Of a DNA stretch of 42,663 nucleotides, positions 27,426-36,067 are shown in pieces. The stretch is taken from positions 1 to 42,663 of the forward strand of contig NZ_BBPP01000053.1 of assembly GCF_000787835.1 (NCBI RefSeq), in the 5' to 3' direction. Positions within the stretch are counted from its first letter, which is position 1. The number at the start of each line of letters is the position of its first letter. The translations under genes were made by a program, and so were the position numbers. Below the pieces are notes generated by a model. It was not told the DNA's origin. It did no database searches and saw only the letters and a list, made by a program, of their open reading frames with translations. The DNA is from Streptacidiphilus melanogenes (GTDB lineage: Bacteria; Actinomycetota; Actinomycetes; Streptomycetales; Streptomycetaceae).

Positions 27426-28738
27426 GCGTCATTCTCCCCCGGCGGCGGTGCCTGCTCCGGCCCCGCGACGGGTGCCTGGGCACTCAGCGCGGTGCCCTCA
27501 CCCGGGGAGCTCTCGATCTCCAGCAGCCCGCCTATCTGTCGCAGCCGCTGCCGCATCGCCGTCAGCCCGTAGCTCTCCACACCGCCCGCATCGGGGCGGA
27601 AGCCGACGCCGTCGTCCACCACGTCGAGCAGGACCACCTCGTCGGTGTAGGAGAGGGTGACCCCCGCCCGGGTCGCCGCCGCATGCTTGGCGATGTTGGC
27701 CAGCCCCTCCTGAGCCACCCGGAACAGCACCACCTCGACGACCGGCAGCAGCGGTACCGGGCTGCCGGTCACCTCCACCCGCACCGGCACGCCCGAGGTC
27801 TGCGCCCAACGGTCGGCCATCTCCTTCACCGCCTCCGGCAGCTGCGCCTCGGCCAGCGGACCGGGACGCAGCGCCTGCACCGAACGCCGGGCCTCGGCCA
27901 GGCTCTCCCTGGCCATCCGGCGGGCGAGCTCACGATGCCGGGCGCGACGCTCCGGGTCGTGGTCGGCGTGCGCGGCGGCCTCCAACTGGGTGACGATTCC
28001 GGTCAGGCCCTGGGCGATGGTGTCGTGGATCTCTCCCGCCATCCGCTGCCGCTCGTCCATCACGCCCGCCTCCCGGGCCTGGGCCACGAGCTGGGCGTGC
28101 AGGCCCGCGTTCTCCTCCAGCGCCTCGCACAGACGCCGGTTGGCCTCCGCCAGTTCGTCGATGTGCCGGGCGCGACGGTGGCTGCGCTGGTCCTCCTCCA
28201 GGCTCTGGTAGGTGACCACGCCCGCGACCAGGACGTTGACCACGACCAGCCCGAGAAACGGCGCCAGCAGCCCGTGGGTGATGTTCTGCACGCCGCCGAC
28301 CTGTGTGGTCGCAACCAGTCCGGCGATGACCGCGATCGCGGGCGGCCAGAGCCGTCGCGGCAGCAGGCCGATCTGCAGGTAGCCGGAGAAGGCGAAGAAG
28401 CCGAAGAACGGACTGACCGTCACCAGCGCCGCGATGAGCGCCACCAGGCCGAGGTAGAAGACCACCGCCTTGACCTGCCGCCGCTCCCGGTCCGCGACCT
28501 GGACGTGCATCGTGTACTGCCACCCGGCCGCGAGCGAGGACAGGCCGAGCATCACCGCCACCCGCGAGCCCTCGACCCGGCCGGTCACCAGCGCGAGCAT
28601 GATCGCGACCCCGAGCCCCAGGTACGGGATCCAGCCCAAGACCCGGTGCGGCCGGTTCTCGTCCTCACGGCCCACCGGGCCGCTCTTTGGCCCGGGAGTC
28701 CCCGTCGTGTCAGGAGTCGCAGTCACGGCGATCATCAT
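27422..28738 (-). CDS. Sensor histidine kinase (HisKA_3 family)
   Basis: A 438-residue membrane kinase. Several hydrophobic segments lie between about 33 and 178 (roughly five or six helices), then a coiled-coil-like linker (about 180-225). The dimerisation box MAGEIHDTIAQGL has the phospho-accepting H238. The HATPase_c domain has FRVAQEGLANIAKHA and DVVDDGVGF. No large extracellular loop is visible, so it probably senses within the membrane. I chose the ATG at 28738 with GGGGGAG 5 bases upstream; a longer frame to 28807 covers the gap after the permease gene. Overlaps its response regulator by 4 bases. Confidence 0.92.
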   Translation of the reverse strand: MMIAVTATPDTTGTPGPKSGPVGREDENRPHRVLGWIPYLGLGVAIMLALVTGRVEGSRVAVMLGLSSLAAGWQYTMHVQVADRERRQVKAVVFYLGLVALIAALVTVSPFFGFFAFSGYLQIGLLPRRLWPPAIAVIAGLVATTQVGGVQNITHGLLAPFLGLVVVNVLVAGVVTYQSLEEDQRSHRRARHIDELAEANRRLCEALEENAGLHAQLVAQAREAGVMDERQRMAGEIHDTIAQGLTGIVTQLEAAAHADHDPERRARHRELARRMARESLAEARRSVQALRPGPLAEAQLPEAVKEMADRWAQTSGVPVRVEVTGSPVPLLPVVEVVLFRVAQEGLANIAKHAAATRAGVTLSYTDEVVLLDVVDDGVGFRPDAGGVESYGLTAMRQRLRQIGGLLEIESSPGEGTALSAQAPVAGPEQAPPPGENDA

Positions 28739-28755
28739 CCACTCCCCCGGCTCCT

Positions 28756-29541
28756 TCACTCCCACCGGAACCAGCGCACCGCCGCCAGGGAGCCCGCCAC
28801 CGTCCACCCCACGAGAACCAGCAGGTGCTGCCAGAGCACGCCCTGCCCCGACCAGACTGCCGTCACCGCGCCGAAGGGGATCACCGCGCAGATCTGCTGG
28901 AGCGTGTGCGGCAGTTCGGCGACCGGGACATACAGGCCGCTGGCGAAGAAGTTCAGCACCATCAGCGGCACGCCCAGCCCGCTGGCGACGGCTCCCGTGC
29001 GCGCCCGCGCCGCCACCACCAGGCCGAGCGCCAGCACTGCCGCGCCGCCCAGCACGAAGCCCGCGACCACGGCGATCGGGTGGGCCGGGGCGGAGACGTC
29101 GAAGACCAGCGCCCCGATCGCCGTCACCAGCGCCACTCCGGCCGTCGCCACGGCGGCGACCACGGCGACCAGCGCGCCGAGCACCCCGGCCGCGGGCACC
29201 GGGCTGACCGAGAGCCGCCGCAGCACGTCCTTCTCACGGTAGGCGGCCAGCGTCATCGGCAGCGCGGTCAGCGAGAGGAAGAGCGGCACCATCGCGGCGC
29301 AGGTCGGCACGTAGACGTCGATCACCCGCTGCCCGCCCAGCGAGGCCTGCGGGGTGCGGAAGCCGGGGATGCTCCCCAGCACGACCACCAGCACGACGGG
29401 CACGAGGAGCCAGACCAGCGCGGCGGGCTCGCGCAGCAGCAGCCTCGCCTGGGTGGCGGTGAGCTTGCCGAAGCCCTTGCGGGTCATCCCGAGGGCGGCC
29501 CGCGGGCCCTCGGACGCGGTGGTGGGCAGGGCCGTGGTCAT
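28756..29541 (-). CDS. ABC-2 type transporter permease
   Basis: A 261-residue membrane protein with about six hydrophobic segments and the ABC-2 region FFASGLYVPVAELPHTLQQICAVIPFGAVTA near the end. AAYREKDVLRRLSVSPV is the conserved cytoplasmic loop that contacts the ATPase. With the upstream ATPase it should form an exporter of the drug/DrrAB-like type. It overlaps the ATPase gene by 4 bases (ATGA) and is followed by the kinase after 17 bases. Substrate unknown. Confidence 0.92.
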   Translation of the reverse strand: MTTALPTTASEGPRAALGMTRKGFGKLTATQARLLLREPAALVWLLVPVVLVVVLGSIPGFRTPQASLGGQRVIDVYVPTCAAMVPLFLSLTALPMTLAAYREKDVLRRLSVSPVPAAGVLGALVAVVAAVATAGVALVTAIGALVFDVSAPAHPIAVVAGFVLGGAAVLALGLVVAARARTGAVASGLGVPLMVLNFFASGLYVPVAELPHTLQQICAVIPFGAVTAVWSGQGVLWQHLLVLVGWTVAGSLAAVRWFRWE

Positions 29542-30455
29542 GACGTCGCTCCAGAGGTGGTGTGGGTGGTGAGGGAGACGAACGCGTCGTCCAGGCTGGT
29601 CTGCTCGACCCGGAGGTCGCCGGCGATGATCTGACGCCGGGCCAGCAGCGCGGTGACGGCGTGCACCAGGTTCCCCGTGCCGACGACCTCGACCTGCGGG
29701 CCGTGCCGCTGCACCCGCGTCACCTCGGGCAGCGCGAGCAAGGCCGCGTCCTCCAGCGGCGCGGACGGACGGAACCGCATCCGCTGCTCGCGCCCTGCCC
29801 GCGCGGCGAGCCCGGCCGGGGTGTCGACGGCGACGACCCGGCCGGCGTCGATCAGCGCGACCCGGTCGCAGAGCCGCTCGGCCTCCTCCATGAAGTGCGT
29901 CACCAGCAGCACGGTGACCCCGGCGTCGCGGATCTGCTCGACCATCTCCCAGGTGGCGCGCCGGGCGTGCGGATCCAGACCCGTCGTCAGCTCGTCCAGC
30001 ACCACCACCCGGGGGCTGCCGACCATCGCCAGGGCGATGGCGAGCCGCTGCTGCTGGCCGCCGGAGAGCTTCTTGTAGGCGGTGCCGGCCTTCTCCTTCA
30101 GTCCCAGGCGCGCCAGCAGCTCGCCGACGTCGGCCGGCTGCCGGTAGAAGGAGGCGTACAGCTCCAGCGCCTCACGCACCCTCAGCCGATCGGGCAGCGC
30201 GCTGTGCTGAAGCTGTACGCCCAGTACCTGCCGCAGCGCGTCGCGCTGGGCCTCCGGATCGAGGCCGAGCACCGAGACGCGTCCCCCGTCGCGCCTGCGG
30301 AGCCCGGAGAGGCACTCGACCGTCGTGGTCTTCCCGGCGCCGTTCGGCCCCAGGACCCCGAAGATCTCCCCCCGCTCGACCTCGAACGAGACCTCGTGGA
30401 CGGCCACGTCACCCCCGTAGCGCTTGTGCAGCCGCTCCACCTCGATGACCGCCAT
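29538..30455 (-). CDS. ABC transporter ATP-binding protein (drug-export type)
   Basis: A 305-residue ATPase. Walker A GPNGAGKT is at 36-43, the signature is KLSGGQQQRLAIAL, Walker B is RVVVLDELTTGLD and the H-loop His is in LLVTHFMEEAE. The C-terminal 80 residues form the regulatory extension of the DrrA-like group. I chose the ATG at 30455, which has GGGGAG upstream and begins right at the domain; an in-frame start at 30536 adds 27 unrelated residues. First gene of a four-gene overlapping operon with permease, kinase and regulator. Divergent from the SARP-type gene. Confidence 0.94.
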   Translation of the reverse strand: MAVIEVERLHKRYGGDVAVHEVSFEVERGEIFGVLGPNGAGKTTTVECLSGLRRRDGGRVSVLGLDPEAQRDALRQVLGVQLQHSALPDRLRVREALELYASFYRQPADVGELLARLGLKEKAGTAYKKLSGGQQQRLAIALAMVGSPRVVVLDELTTGLDPHARRATWEMVEQIRDAGVTVLLVTHFMEEAERLCDRVALIDAGRVVAVDTPAGLAARAGREQRMRFRPSAPLEDAALLALPEVTRVQRHGPQVEVVGTGNLVHAVTALLARRQIIAGDLRVEQTSLDDAFVSLTTHTTSGATS

Positions 30456-30558
30456 GGTCTCGCTCCCCTCGCCGGTTCCCGGTACGCCTCCACGTTCCCG
30501 CGTGAGCGGCCCGCCGCGGATCGACCGTCGGGTCATCCCTGTCGAGCCTTTCGGTTGA

Positions 30559-30590
30559 GGCCCGCATCAACCGATCGGTTGATGCGGGCC
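30559..30590. promoter_or_regulatory. Perfect 32-bp palindrome between the ABC operon and the SARP gene
   Basis: Every base from 30559 to 30590 is mirrored. The centre is ACCGATCGGT, flanked by CCCGCATCA and its complement. It ends 11 bases before the ATG at 30602. The half-site CGGTTGA recurs just upstream at 30552-30558. Zero loop and full symmetry suggest a protein operator (such as TetR-type) more than an RNA hairpin. Confidence 0.75.
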
Positions 30591-30601
30591 GTCCCGGCAC
30601 A

Positions 30602-33600
30602 ATGGGGCCCGTGCGGATTCGAATGCTCGGACCTCTGTCCCTCACCGACCCCGACGGCGCAGCCGTCGAGCTGAAGGGCGAGCGGCTCCGCACCCTGCTC
30701 GTCACCCTGGCCCTGTCCGGCGGCAGGCCCGTCTCCGTGGGCACGCTGACGGAGACGCTCTGGCCCGACGAGCCGCCCGCCAACCCGGCCAACGCCGTCC
30801 AGGCGCTCGCCTCGCGGCTGCGTGGCGCGCTCGGCCGCGACGCGGTCGAGCTCACCCCGGCCGGCTACCGGCTGGGCCTGGACACGGACGTGGCCGAGTT
30901 CTCCCGCCTGCTCCAGGCCGGGGAGCACCGCCGCGCGCTCGCCCTGTGGCACGGCGAGCCGGACCTCCCCGGTCACCCCGACGAGGTGCTGCGGCTGCTG
31001 TCCCTGTGGCGCTCCGCCAAGGACGACGTGGTCGACGCCGACCTCGCCGCCGGGAACGGCACGCCGCACATCCCCGTGCTGCGCGCGGCCGTCGCCGCCG
31101 AGCCGCTGCGCGAGCGCCCGCGCGCCCAGCTGCTGCGCGCACTGCACCAGGCGGGGCGGGACGCGGAGGCCCTCGCCGAGTACGAGCAGGCCCGCGCGGT
31201 CCTCGCGGAGGAGCTGGGCGCCGACCCGTCCCCGCTGCTCAGGGACGCCCACCTGGCCGTCCTCGCCGGGCCTGCGGCGTCCGGGCCTGCGACGTCCGGG
31301 CCTGCGGGTGGCGCGCCCGAGGCCGACGAACCGCGGCCTGCGGAGCCCGTAGGCCGACACGACCTGCCCGCCGCGCTGACCAGCTTCCTCGGCCGCGACG
31401 CGGAGGTCGCCGCCGTGCGGGCGGACCTCACCACCTCGCGCCTGGTCACCCTCATCGGCCCGGGCGGCGCGGGCAAGACCCGGCTGGCCGTGGAGTCCGC
31501 GCGCCGCCACCCCACGCAGCTGCGCCTGGTCGAGCTCGCCCCGGTCAAGGACCCGGCCGACCTCCCGGGCACGGTGGCGGCGACACTGCACTGGCGCGAG
31601 ACCGTTCCGTCCGTCACGCACCCGGGCGGCAACCCGGCGGACGTCACCGAGCGGCTGATCAACGTGATCGGCACAACCGAGCTGCTGCTGATCCTCGACA
31701 ACTGCGAGCATCTGATCGACGCGGCCGCCTCGCTCTCCGCGCGGCTGCTCGCCGCCTGCCCGCATCTGCGCGTCCTCGCGACCAGCAGGGAACCGCTGGC
31801 CATCACCGGTGAGCAGCTGCGCCCGGTGCCGCCGCTCGCGCTGCCGGACCCCGATCCCGGCGGCGGCGGGCCCGCGTTCGGCCGGGCCCCCGACGACTAC
31901 CCGGCCGTCCGGCTCTTCCTCGACCGCGCCGTCGCCGTGCGGCCGGGCTGGACGCCGACCGCCGCGGAGCTCGCCACGGTGGTGGCGGTCTGCCGCGCGC
32001 TGGACGGCCAGCCGCTCGCGATCGAGCTCGCCGCCGCACGGATGCGTTCGCTGGACCCGCAGGGCATCGCCGACCGGCTCGCCCAGCGGTTCCGCCTGCT
32101 GACCGGCGGCAGCAGGGACGCGTTGCCGCGCCACCGCACCCTGCGCGCCGTCGTCGACTGGAGCTGGGACCTGCTGGAGGCGCCGGAACGCGCCCTGCTC
32201 GCCCGCCTCTCCGTCTTCTCCGGGCCGGCCGGCCTCGACGCGGTGGAGCGGATCTGCCCGACGGCGGAGCTGACCGAGGACCAGATCTTCGACGTGCTCG
32301 CCTCCCTGGTCGACAAGTCCCTGGTGGTCCGCACCGACTCCGGCCGCTACCGGCTGCTGGAGACGATCCGCGTCTACGCCGCCGAACGCCTGGACGAGGA
32401 GGGCGCCACCACCTCCACCCGGGACGCGCACGCCGCCCACCATCTGGCCCTCGCCGAACGAAACGAGCCCGAGCTCTACGGCCTCGGCCAGATCGCCGCC
32501 CTCGCGAGCTTCAGCGCCTCCCACGACGACCTGATCGCAGCCCTGCGCTGGTCCGTGGAGCGCGGCGACGCCGACACCGCGAACCGTCTGGTGGCCGGGC
32601 TGGGCTGGTACCTGTGGCGGCGCGGCGACCAGGGCGAGAACATGCCGCTGGTGTACCAGGCGCTGGCGCTGCCCGCCGCCGACGTCGCGCCGCTGCCGCG
32701 CGCCGTCGCCTGCGGCATCACCGCGCTGTACGCCCTCGACACCGACTGGATGCTGACGTCGACCCTGGCCATGCTGCACCGGGCGAAGGAGCTGCGCGAC
32801 GCCCTGCCGGACCCCGCCGTGCACCCGCTGCTGCCGCTGCTCGACATCATGACCGCGCTCTTCGAACAGCAGGACTGGACCGTCTCCGGCATGGCCCGGG
32901 ACCTCTTCGACGTCCCCCATCCGTGGGTGCGGGCCACCGGACGGCTCTTCCTCGGCTTCGCGCTGCAGAACGACGGCCGGGCCGAGGAGGCCGAGGAGAC
33001 GCTGCGCGTGGCCGCCGAGCAGTTCCGCGAGGTCGGCGACCTGTGGGGGCGTTCCTTCTGCTGCTCCGGGCTGGCCGACTACGCGCTGTGGCGCGGTGAC
33101 GTGGACGCCGCGGTCGCGCTGTGGGAGCAGGCCATCGGCTTCGAGCAGCGGATGGGCGTCAACGCCGACGCGCCCGACTACCGGGCCCGCATGATCGCCG
33201 CCCGTTACGCGCACGCCGAGAGCGCGGAGGCCGTCGCCGAGCTCGAGCGGCTGGTCGTGTCCGTGCGCAGCAACGGCGCGTGGTCGCCGCTGCTGGTCAC
33301 CCACAGCGCGCTGGCCAGCGCCTACCGGCGCACTGGCACACCCGAGCGGGGGCTGCCGCTGCTGGAGGAGGCACTGGCCCTGCTGCACCACCGGATCAAC
33401 GGGCTGCCGCAGATGAGGTCGGTGCTGCTGACCGAGCTCGGCCTCACCCTGGGCGCCTGCGACCGCCTCGACGAGGCCGCCGACGCCCACGCCGACGCGC
33501 TGCGCGCGGCCGCCGAGTCCTACGACGGACCGATCGTGGCCGCCGCCCTCCAGGGCTTCGGCGACCTGGCGCTGCGTCAGGGCGATGCGGAGCGCGCGGC

Positions 33601-33820
33601 GTACCTGCTCGGCTCCGCGCACGGGCAGCGCGGCGTGCCGGACCGCTCCTCCCCCGAGCTGGCCGCCAACCGCGAGGCCGCGCGGGCCGCGCTCGGCGAG
33701 GAACGCTTCGAGGAGGCCTACGCGCGCGGCCGCTCGACCTCGCGCCAGGAGCTGCTCGACCTGCTCGGCCTGGGCGAGCTCCGCCCGCCCGGCCTCGGAT
33801 CCGCCGCCGACCCGTCCTGA
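30602..33820 (+). CDS. AfsR/SARP-like regulator with BTAD, NB-ARC and TPR parts
   Basis: A 1072-residue multi-domain regulator. An OmpR-type winged helix lies at about 1-90 (RIRMLGPLSLTDPDGAAVELKGERLRTLLVTLAL). A bacterial transcriptional activation domain lies at about 92-225. An NB-ARC ATPase has Walker A GPGGAGKT at about 286-293 and Walker B LLLILDNCEHLID. TPR-like helical repeats run from about 560 to 1050. Such proteins switch on secondary metabolite or stress genes. The ATG at 30602 has no ribosome site; a GTG at 30611 is also possible. No biosynthetic genes are near, so its likely target is the divergent ABC/two-component operon or remote genes. Confidence 0.92.
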   Translation: MGPVRIRMLGPLSLTDPDGAAVELKGERLRTLLVTLALSGGRPVSVGTLTETLWPDEPPANPANAVQALASRLRGALGRDAVELTPAGYRLGLDTDVAEFSRLLQAGEHRRALALWHGEPDLPGHPDEVLRLLSLWRSAKDDVVDADLAAGNGTPHIPVLRAAVAAEPLRERPRAQLLRALHQAGRDAEALAEYEQARAVLAEELGADPSPLLRDAHLAVLAGPAASGPATSGPAGGAPEADEPRPAEPVGRHDLPAALTSFLGRDAEVAAVRADLTTSRLVTLIGPGGAGKTRLAVESARRHPTQLRLVELAPVKDPADLPGTVAATLHWRETVPSVTHPGGNPADVTERLINVIGTTELLLILDNCEHLIDAAASLSARLLAACPHLRVLATSREPLAITGEQLRPVPPLALPDPDPGGGGPAFGRAPDDYPAVRLFLDRAVAVRPGWTPTAAELATVVAVCRALDGQPLAIELAAARMRSLDPQGIADRLAQRFRLLTGGSRDALPRHRTLRAVVDWSWDLLEAPERALLARLSVFSGPAGLDAVERICPTAELTEDQIFDVLASLVDKSLVVRTDSGRYRLLETIRVYAAERLDEEGATTSTRDAHAAHHLALAERNEPELYGLGQIAALASFSASHDDLIAALRWSVERGDADTANRLVAGLGWYLWRRGDQGENMPLVYQALALPAADVAPLPRAVACGITALYALDTDWMLTSTLAMLHRAKELRDALPDPAVHPLLPLLDIMTALFEQQDWTVSGMARDLFDVPHPWVRATGRLFLGFALQNDGRAEEAEETLRVAAEQFREVGDLWGRSFCCSGLADYALWRGDVDAAVALWEQAIGFEQRMGVNADAPDYRARMIAARYAHAESAEAVAELERLVVSVRSNGAWSPLLVTHSALASAYRRTGTPERGLPLLEEALALLHHRINGLPQMRSVLLTELGLTLGACDRLDEAADAHADALRAAAESYDGPIVAAALQGFGDLALRQGDAERAAYLLGSAHGQRGVPDRSSPELAANREAARAALGEERFEEAYARGRSTSRQELLDLLGLGELRPPGLGSAADPS

Positions 33821-33822
33821 GG

Positions 33823-33849
33823 CCCCGGCCAGGGAGGAGGCGGCCGGGG
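33823..33849. terminator. Hairpin between the SARP gene and the TetR gene
   Basis: Eight-base arms CCCCGGCC and GGCCGGGG with an 11-base loop lie between convergent genes. Likely a bidirectional terminator. Confidence 0.55.
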
Positions 33850-33869
33850 GACGCCGCCGAGGCGGGCCG

Positions 33870-34421
33870 TCAGCCCCCGGACAGGGCGACGAGCGCGCCG
33901 TCCAGCAGGTCCAGCGCCACCTGCCAGGACTCCTCCATCGGCCGCCCGAGCCGGAACCGGTTCGCCGCCTCCAGGGTGACCCAGCCGTGCAGCGTGCTGC
34001 ACAGCAGGCGGACGGCGTCGATCTGCGCCGTGTCGTCCAGCGCGTAACCGCGCAGAAGCGCCGCGCACGCCGCCACCACGCGCCGGCCGCCCTCGGACTC
34101 GACCGGGAGCTGCGTCGCCGCGTAGCGCCCCGGCCGCCCGTGTGCGAAGTCGCGGTACGCGTTCGCGAAGGAGACGAGCGCGCTGCGCCCGGCGCGCCCG
34201 GCGACCGCCTCGCCGAGGACGTCCGCGAGCTCGCCCGCCGCCAGCATGGCGACCCGTTCCCGCAGCTCGGCGAGGTTGCGCACGTGCGCGTAGAGGCTGG
34301 CGTCCGCCACGCCGACGCGGCGGGCCACCGCCGCGACGGTGAGCTTGTCGAAGCCGGCCTCGTCGGCCAGATCCGCCGCCTCACGGGCGACGCGGTCCGC
34401 GGTCAGGCCCATGCGTGCCAA
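33870..34421 (-). CDS. TetR-family transcriptional regulator
   Basis: A 183-residue regulator. The N-terminal helix-turn-helix is TVAAVARRVGVADASLYAHVRNLAELRERVA. The C-terminal part contains LLCSTLHGWVTLEAANRF, the WHG-type ligand domain pattern. The start is unclear: a TTG at 34421 has the ribosome site GGAGGAGG 4 bases upstream, while the ATG at 34412 is 13 bases from it, rather too far. I give the TTG start. It is divergent from the FBP protein gene with a 15-bp palindrome between them, probably its own operator. Confidence 0.9.
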   Translation of the reverse strand: MARMGLTADRVAREAADLADEAGFDKLTVAAVARRVGVADASLYAHVRNLAELRERVAMLAAGELADVLGEAVAGRAGRSALVSFANAYRDFAHGRPGRYAATQLPVESEGGRRVVAACAALLRGYALDDTAQIDAVRLLCSTLHGWVTLEAANRFRLGRPMEESWQVALDLLDGALVALSGG

Positions 34422-34455
34422 CGAGCCTCCTCCACCTATAGCTGTTATTCGTTTG

Positions 34456-34470
34456 CCTAGGACTCCTAGG
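34456..34470. promoter_or_regulatory. 15-bp palindrome between TetR and FBP genes
   Basis: CCTAGGACTCCTAGG is symmetrical about its central base. It is 35 bases from the TetR start and 20 from the FBP gene start. The size and position fit an operator for the TetR protein, controlling both directions. Confidence 0.6.
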
Positions 34471-34489
34471 AAACTCTACCGTCGGAACC

Positions 34490-34987
34490 ATGCAGAAGCT
34501 CACCGAATCCCGGATCCGCGCGTCCTTCGTCAACTGCACCAAGGGCGAGGCCGCGCGCCTGTACCTGCCGCGGGACCTGGACGAGCGGCCCTTCGCCGAC
34601 CTCGACTTCCTCGGGTGGCGCGATCCGGGCGCGCCCGACCGCTGCGCACTCGTCGCGGAGCGGCCGGACGGCTCGCTCGTCGGCATCGCCCTGCGCTTCC
34701 CGCCGCCGCAACGGGGCTTCCTGCAGCGCAGCCTCTGCTCCCTGTGCCTGACCACCCACCCCCGCAGCGGCGTCTCGCTGCTGACCGCCCGACGCGCGGG
34801 CAAGGCCGGACGGGAGGGCAACTCCGTCGGCCTCTACATGTGCACCGACCTCGCCTGCTCGCTGTACGTCCGGGGCCTCAAGCAGGCCGAGCCGGGGGCG
34901 CGGTTCGAGGAGTCGCTCAGCCGGGAGGAGCAGATCGGGCGGCTGAGCACCAAGCTCGACGACTTCCTCGACAAGGTCTTGAGGTGA
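34490..34987 (+). CDS. FBP-type elongation factor G-binding protein
   Basis: A 165-residue protein of the FBP/FusB-like group. The C-terminal treble-clef zinc finger is seen as C83-x2-C86 and C118-x4-C123 (SLCSLC ... MCTDLAC). FusB-type proteins bind EF-G and free it from the ribosome, which in staphylococci gives fusidic acid resistance. Actinobacterial members are chromosomal and their natural job is less clear. The ATG at 34490 fits the family start (LTESRIRASFVNCTKGEAARL). It is probably controlled by the divergent TetR gene. Confidence 0.88.
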   Translation: MQKLTESRIRASFVNCTKGEAARLYLPRDLDERPFADLDFLGWRDPGAPDRCALVAERPDGSLVGIALRFPPPQRGFLQRSLCSLCLTTHPRSGVSLLTARRAGKAGREGNSVGLYMCTDLACSLYVRGLKQAEPGARFEESLSREEQIGRLSTKLDDFLDKVLR

Positions 34988-35053
34988 ACACGAGCGCAGT
35001 TTGAGACATATCTCTCGGCGCGGACCTTCCGGAAGTCGGCAGACAATAGGACG

Positions 35054-36034
35054 GTGCCCCCAACGCTGGAAGCCCAACGCCGCGCCGACGCGTCCCCCTT
35101 CGTCGACCTCGACCGCGCGGAGTGGAGCGCGCTCCACGAGCGCACGCCGCTGCCGCTGACCGCCGCCGAACTGGAGCGGCTGCGGGGTCTCGGCGACGTC
35201 ATCGACCTGCAGGAGGTCCAGGACGTCTACCTGCCGCTGTCACGGCTGCTGAACCTGTACGTGACGGCCACGGGGGCCCTGCGAGGCGCCCTCAACGACT
35301 TCCTCGACAGCAACGAGCACACCCACACCCAGTCCGGCACGCCGTTCGTCATCGGCGTCGCCGGGTCCGTCGCCGTCGGCAAGTCCACGACGGCCCGCCT
35401 GCTGCAGGCCATGCTGGCCCGCTGGCCGGAGCACCCGCGCGTCGAGCTGGTGACCACGGACGGCTTCCTGCTGCCCAACGCCGAGCTCCGCCGCCGCGGC
35501 CTGATGTCCCGCAAGGGCTTCCCCGAGTCCTACGACCGCCGCGCGCTGACCCGCTTCGTCGCCGACGTGAAGTCGGGCAAGGACGAGGTCACCGCGCCGG
35601 TCTACTCCCACCTCGTCTACGACATCGTCGAGGACGAGCGGCTGACCGTGCACCGCCCGGACATCCTCATCGTCGAGGGCCTGAACGTGCTGCAGCCCGC
35701 CCTGCCGGGGCAGGACGGGCGCACGCGGGTCGCGGTGGCGGACTTCTTCGACTTCTCCATCTACGTCGACGCCCGCCCGGACGACATCGAGAAGTGGTAC
35801 CTGGAGCGCTTCCGCAAGCTGCGCCAGACGGCGTTCCAGAACCCGGAGTCCTACTTCCGCCGCTACGCCGAGGTGCCCGAGGCCGAGGCGCTCGACTACG
35901 CCCGCCACCTGTGGCGCACGATCAACCGCCCGAACCTCGTCGAGAACGTCGCCCCGACCCGCGGCCGCGCCGATCTCGTGCTGCGCAAGGGCCCTGACCA
36001 CAAGGTCCAGCGGGTCAGCCTGCGAAAGCTCTGA
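35054..36034 (+). CDS. coaA: Pantothenate kinase (type I)
   Basis: This enzyme phosphorylates pantothenate, the first and controlling step of coenzyme A synthesis. It is 326 residues, normal for type I CoaA. The P-loop is [11 protein letters not shown] at 101-111. Other family blocks are [40 protein letters not shown] and [11 protein letters not shown]. The GTG at 35054 is the only suitable start. The 3' end is odd: the final Lys-Leu-stop codons are in a threefold 13-base tandem repeat. Confidence 0.97.
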   Translation: MPPTLEAQRRADASPFVDLDRAEWSALHERTPLPLTAAELERLRGLGDVIDLQEVQDVYLPLSRLLNLYVTATGALRGALNDFLDSNEHTHTQSGTPFVIGVAGSVAVGKSTTARLLQAMLARWPEHPRVELVTTDGFLLPNAELRRRGLMSRKGFPESYDRRALTRFVADVKSGKDEVTAPVYSHLVYDIVEDERLTVHRPDILIVEGLNVLQPALPGQDGRTRVAVADFFDFSIYVDARPDDIEKWYLERFRKLRQTAFQNPESYFRRYAEVPEAEALDYARHLWRTINRPNLVENVAPTRGRADLVLRKGPDHKVQRVSLRKL

Positions 36035-36062
36035 CCGAAACCTCTGACCGAAAGCTCTGACC
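36024..36062. repeat. Threefold 13-bp tandem repeat over the coaA stop codon
   Basis: GAAAGCTCTGACC, GAAACCTCTGACC and GAAAGCTCTGACC follow without gap. The TGAs at 36032, 36045 and 36058 fall in three different frames, as 13 is not a multiple of 3. The first is the true stop. Confidence 0.92.
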
Positions 36063-36067
36063 CCGCC

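Noticed and set aside
30533..34384. 1283-residue minus-strand open frame opposite the SARP gene
   Set aside because: Its translation is repetitive Arg/Gly/Gln-rich with no domain, and the plus-strand frame encodes an intact NB-ARC/TPR protein.
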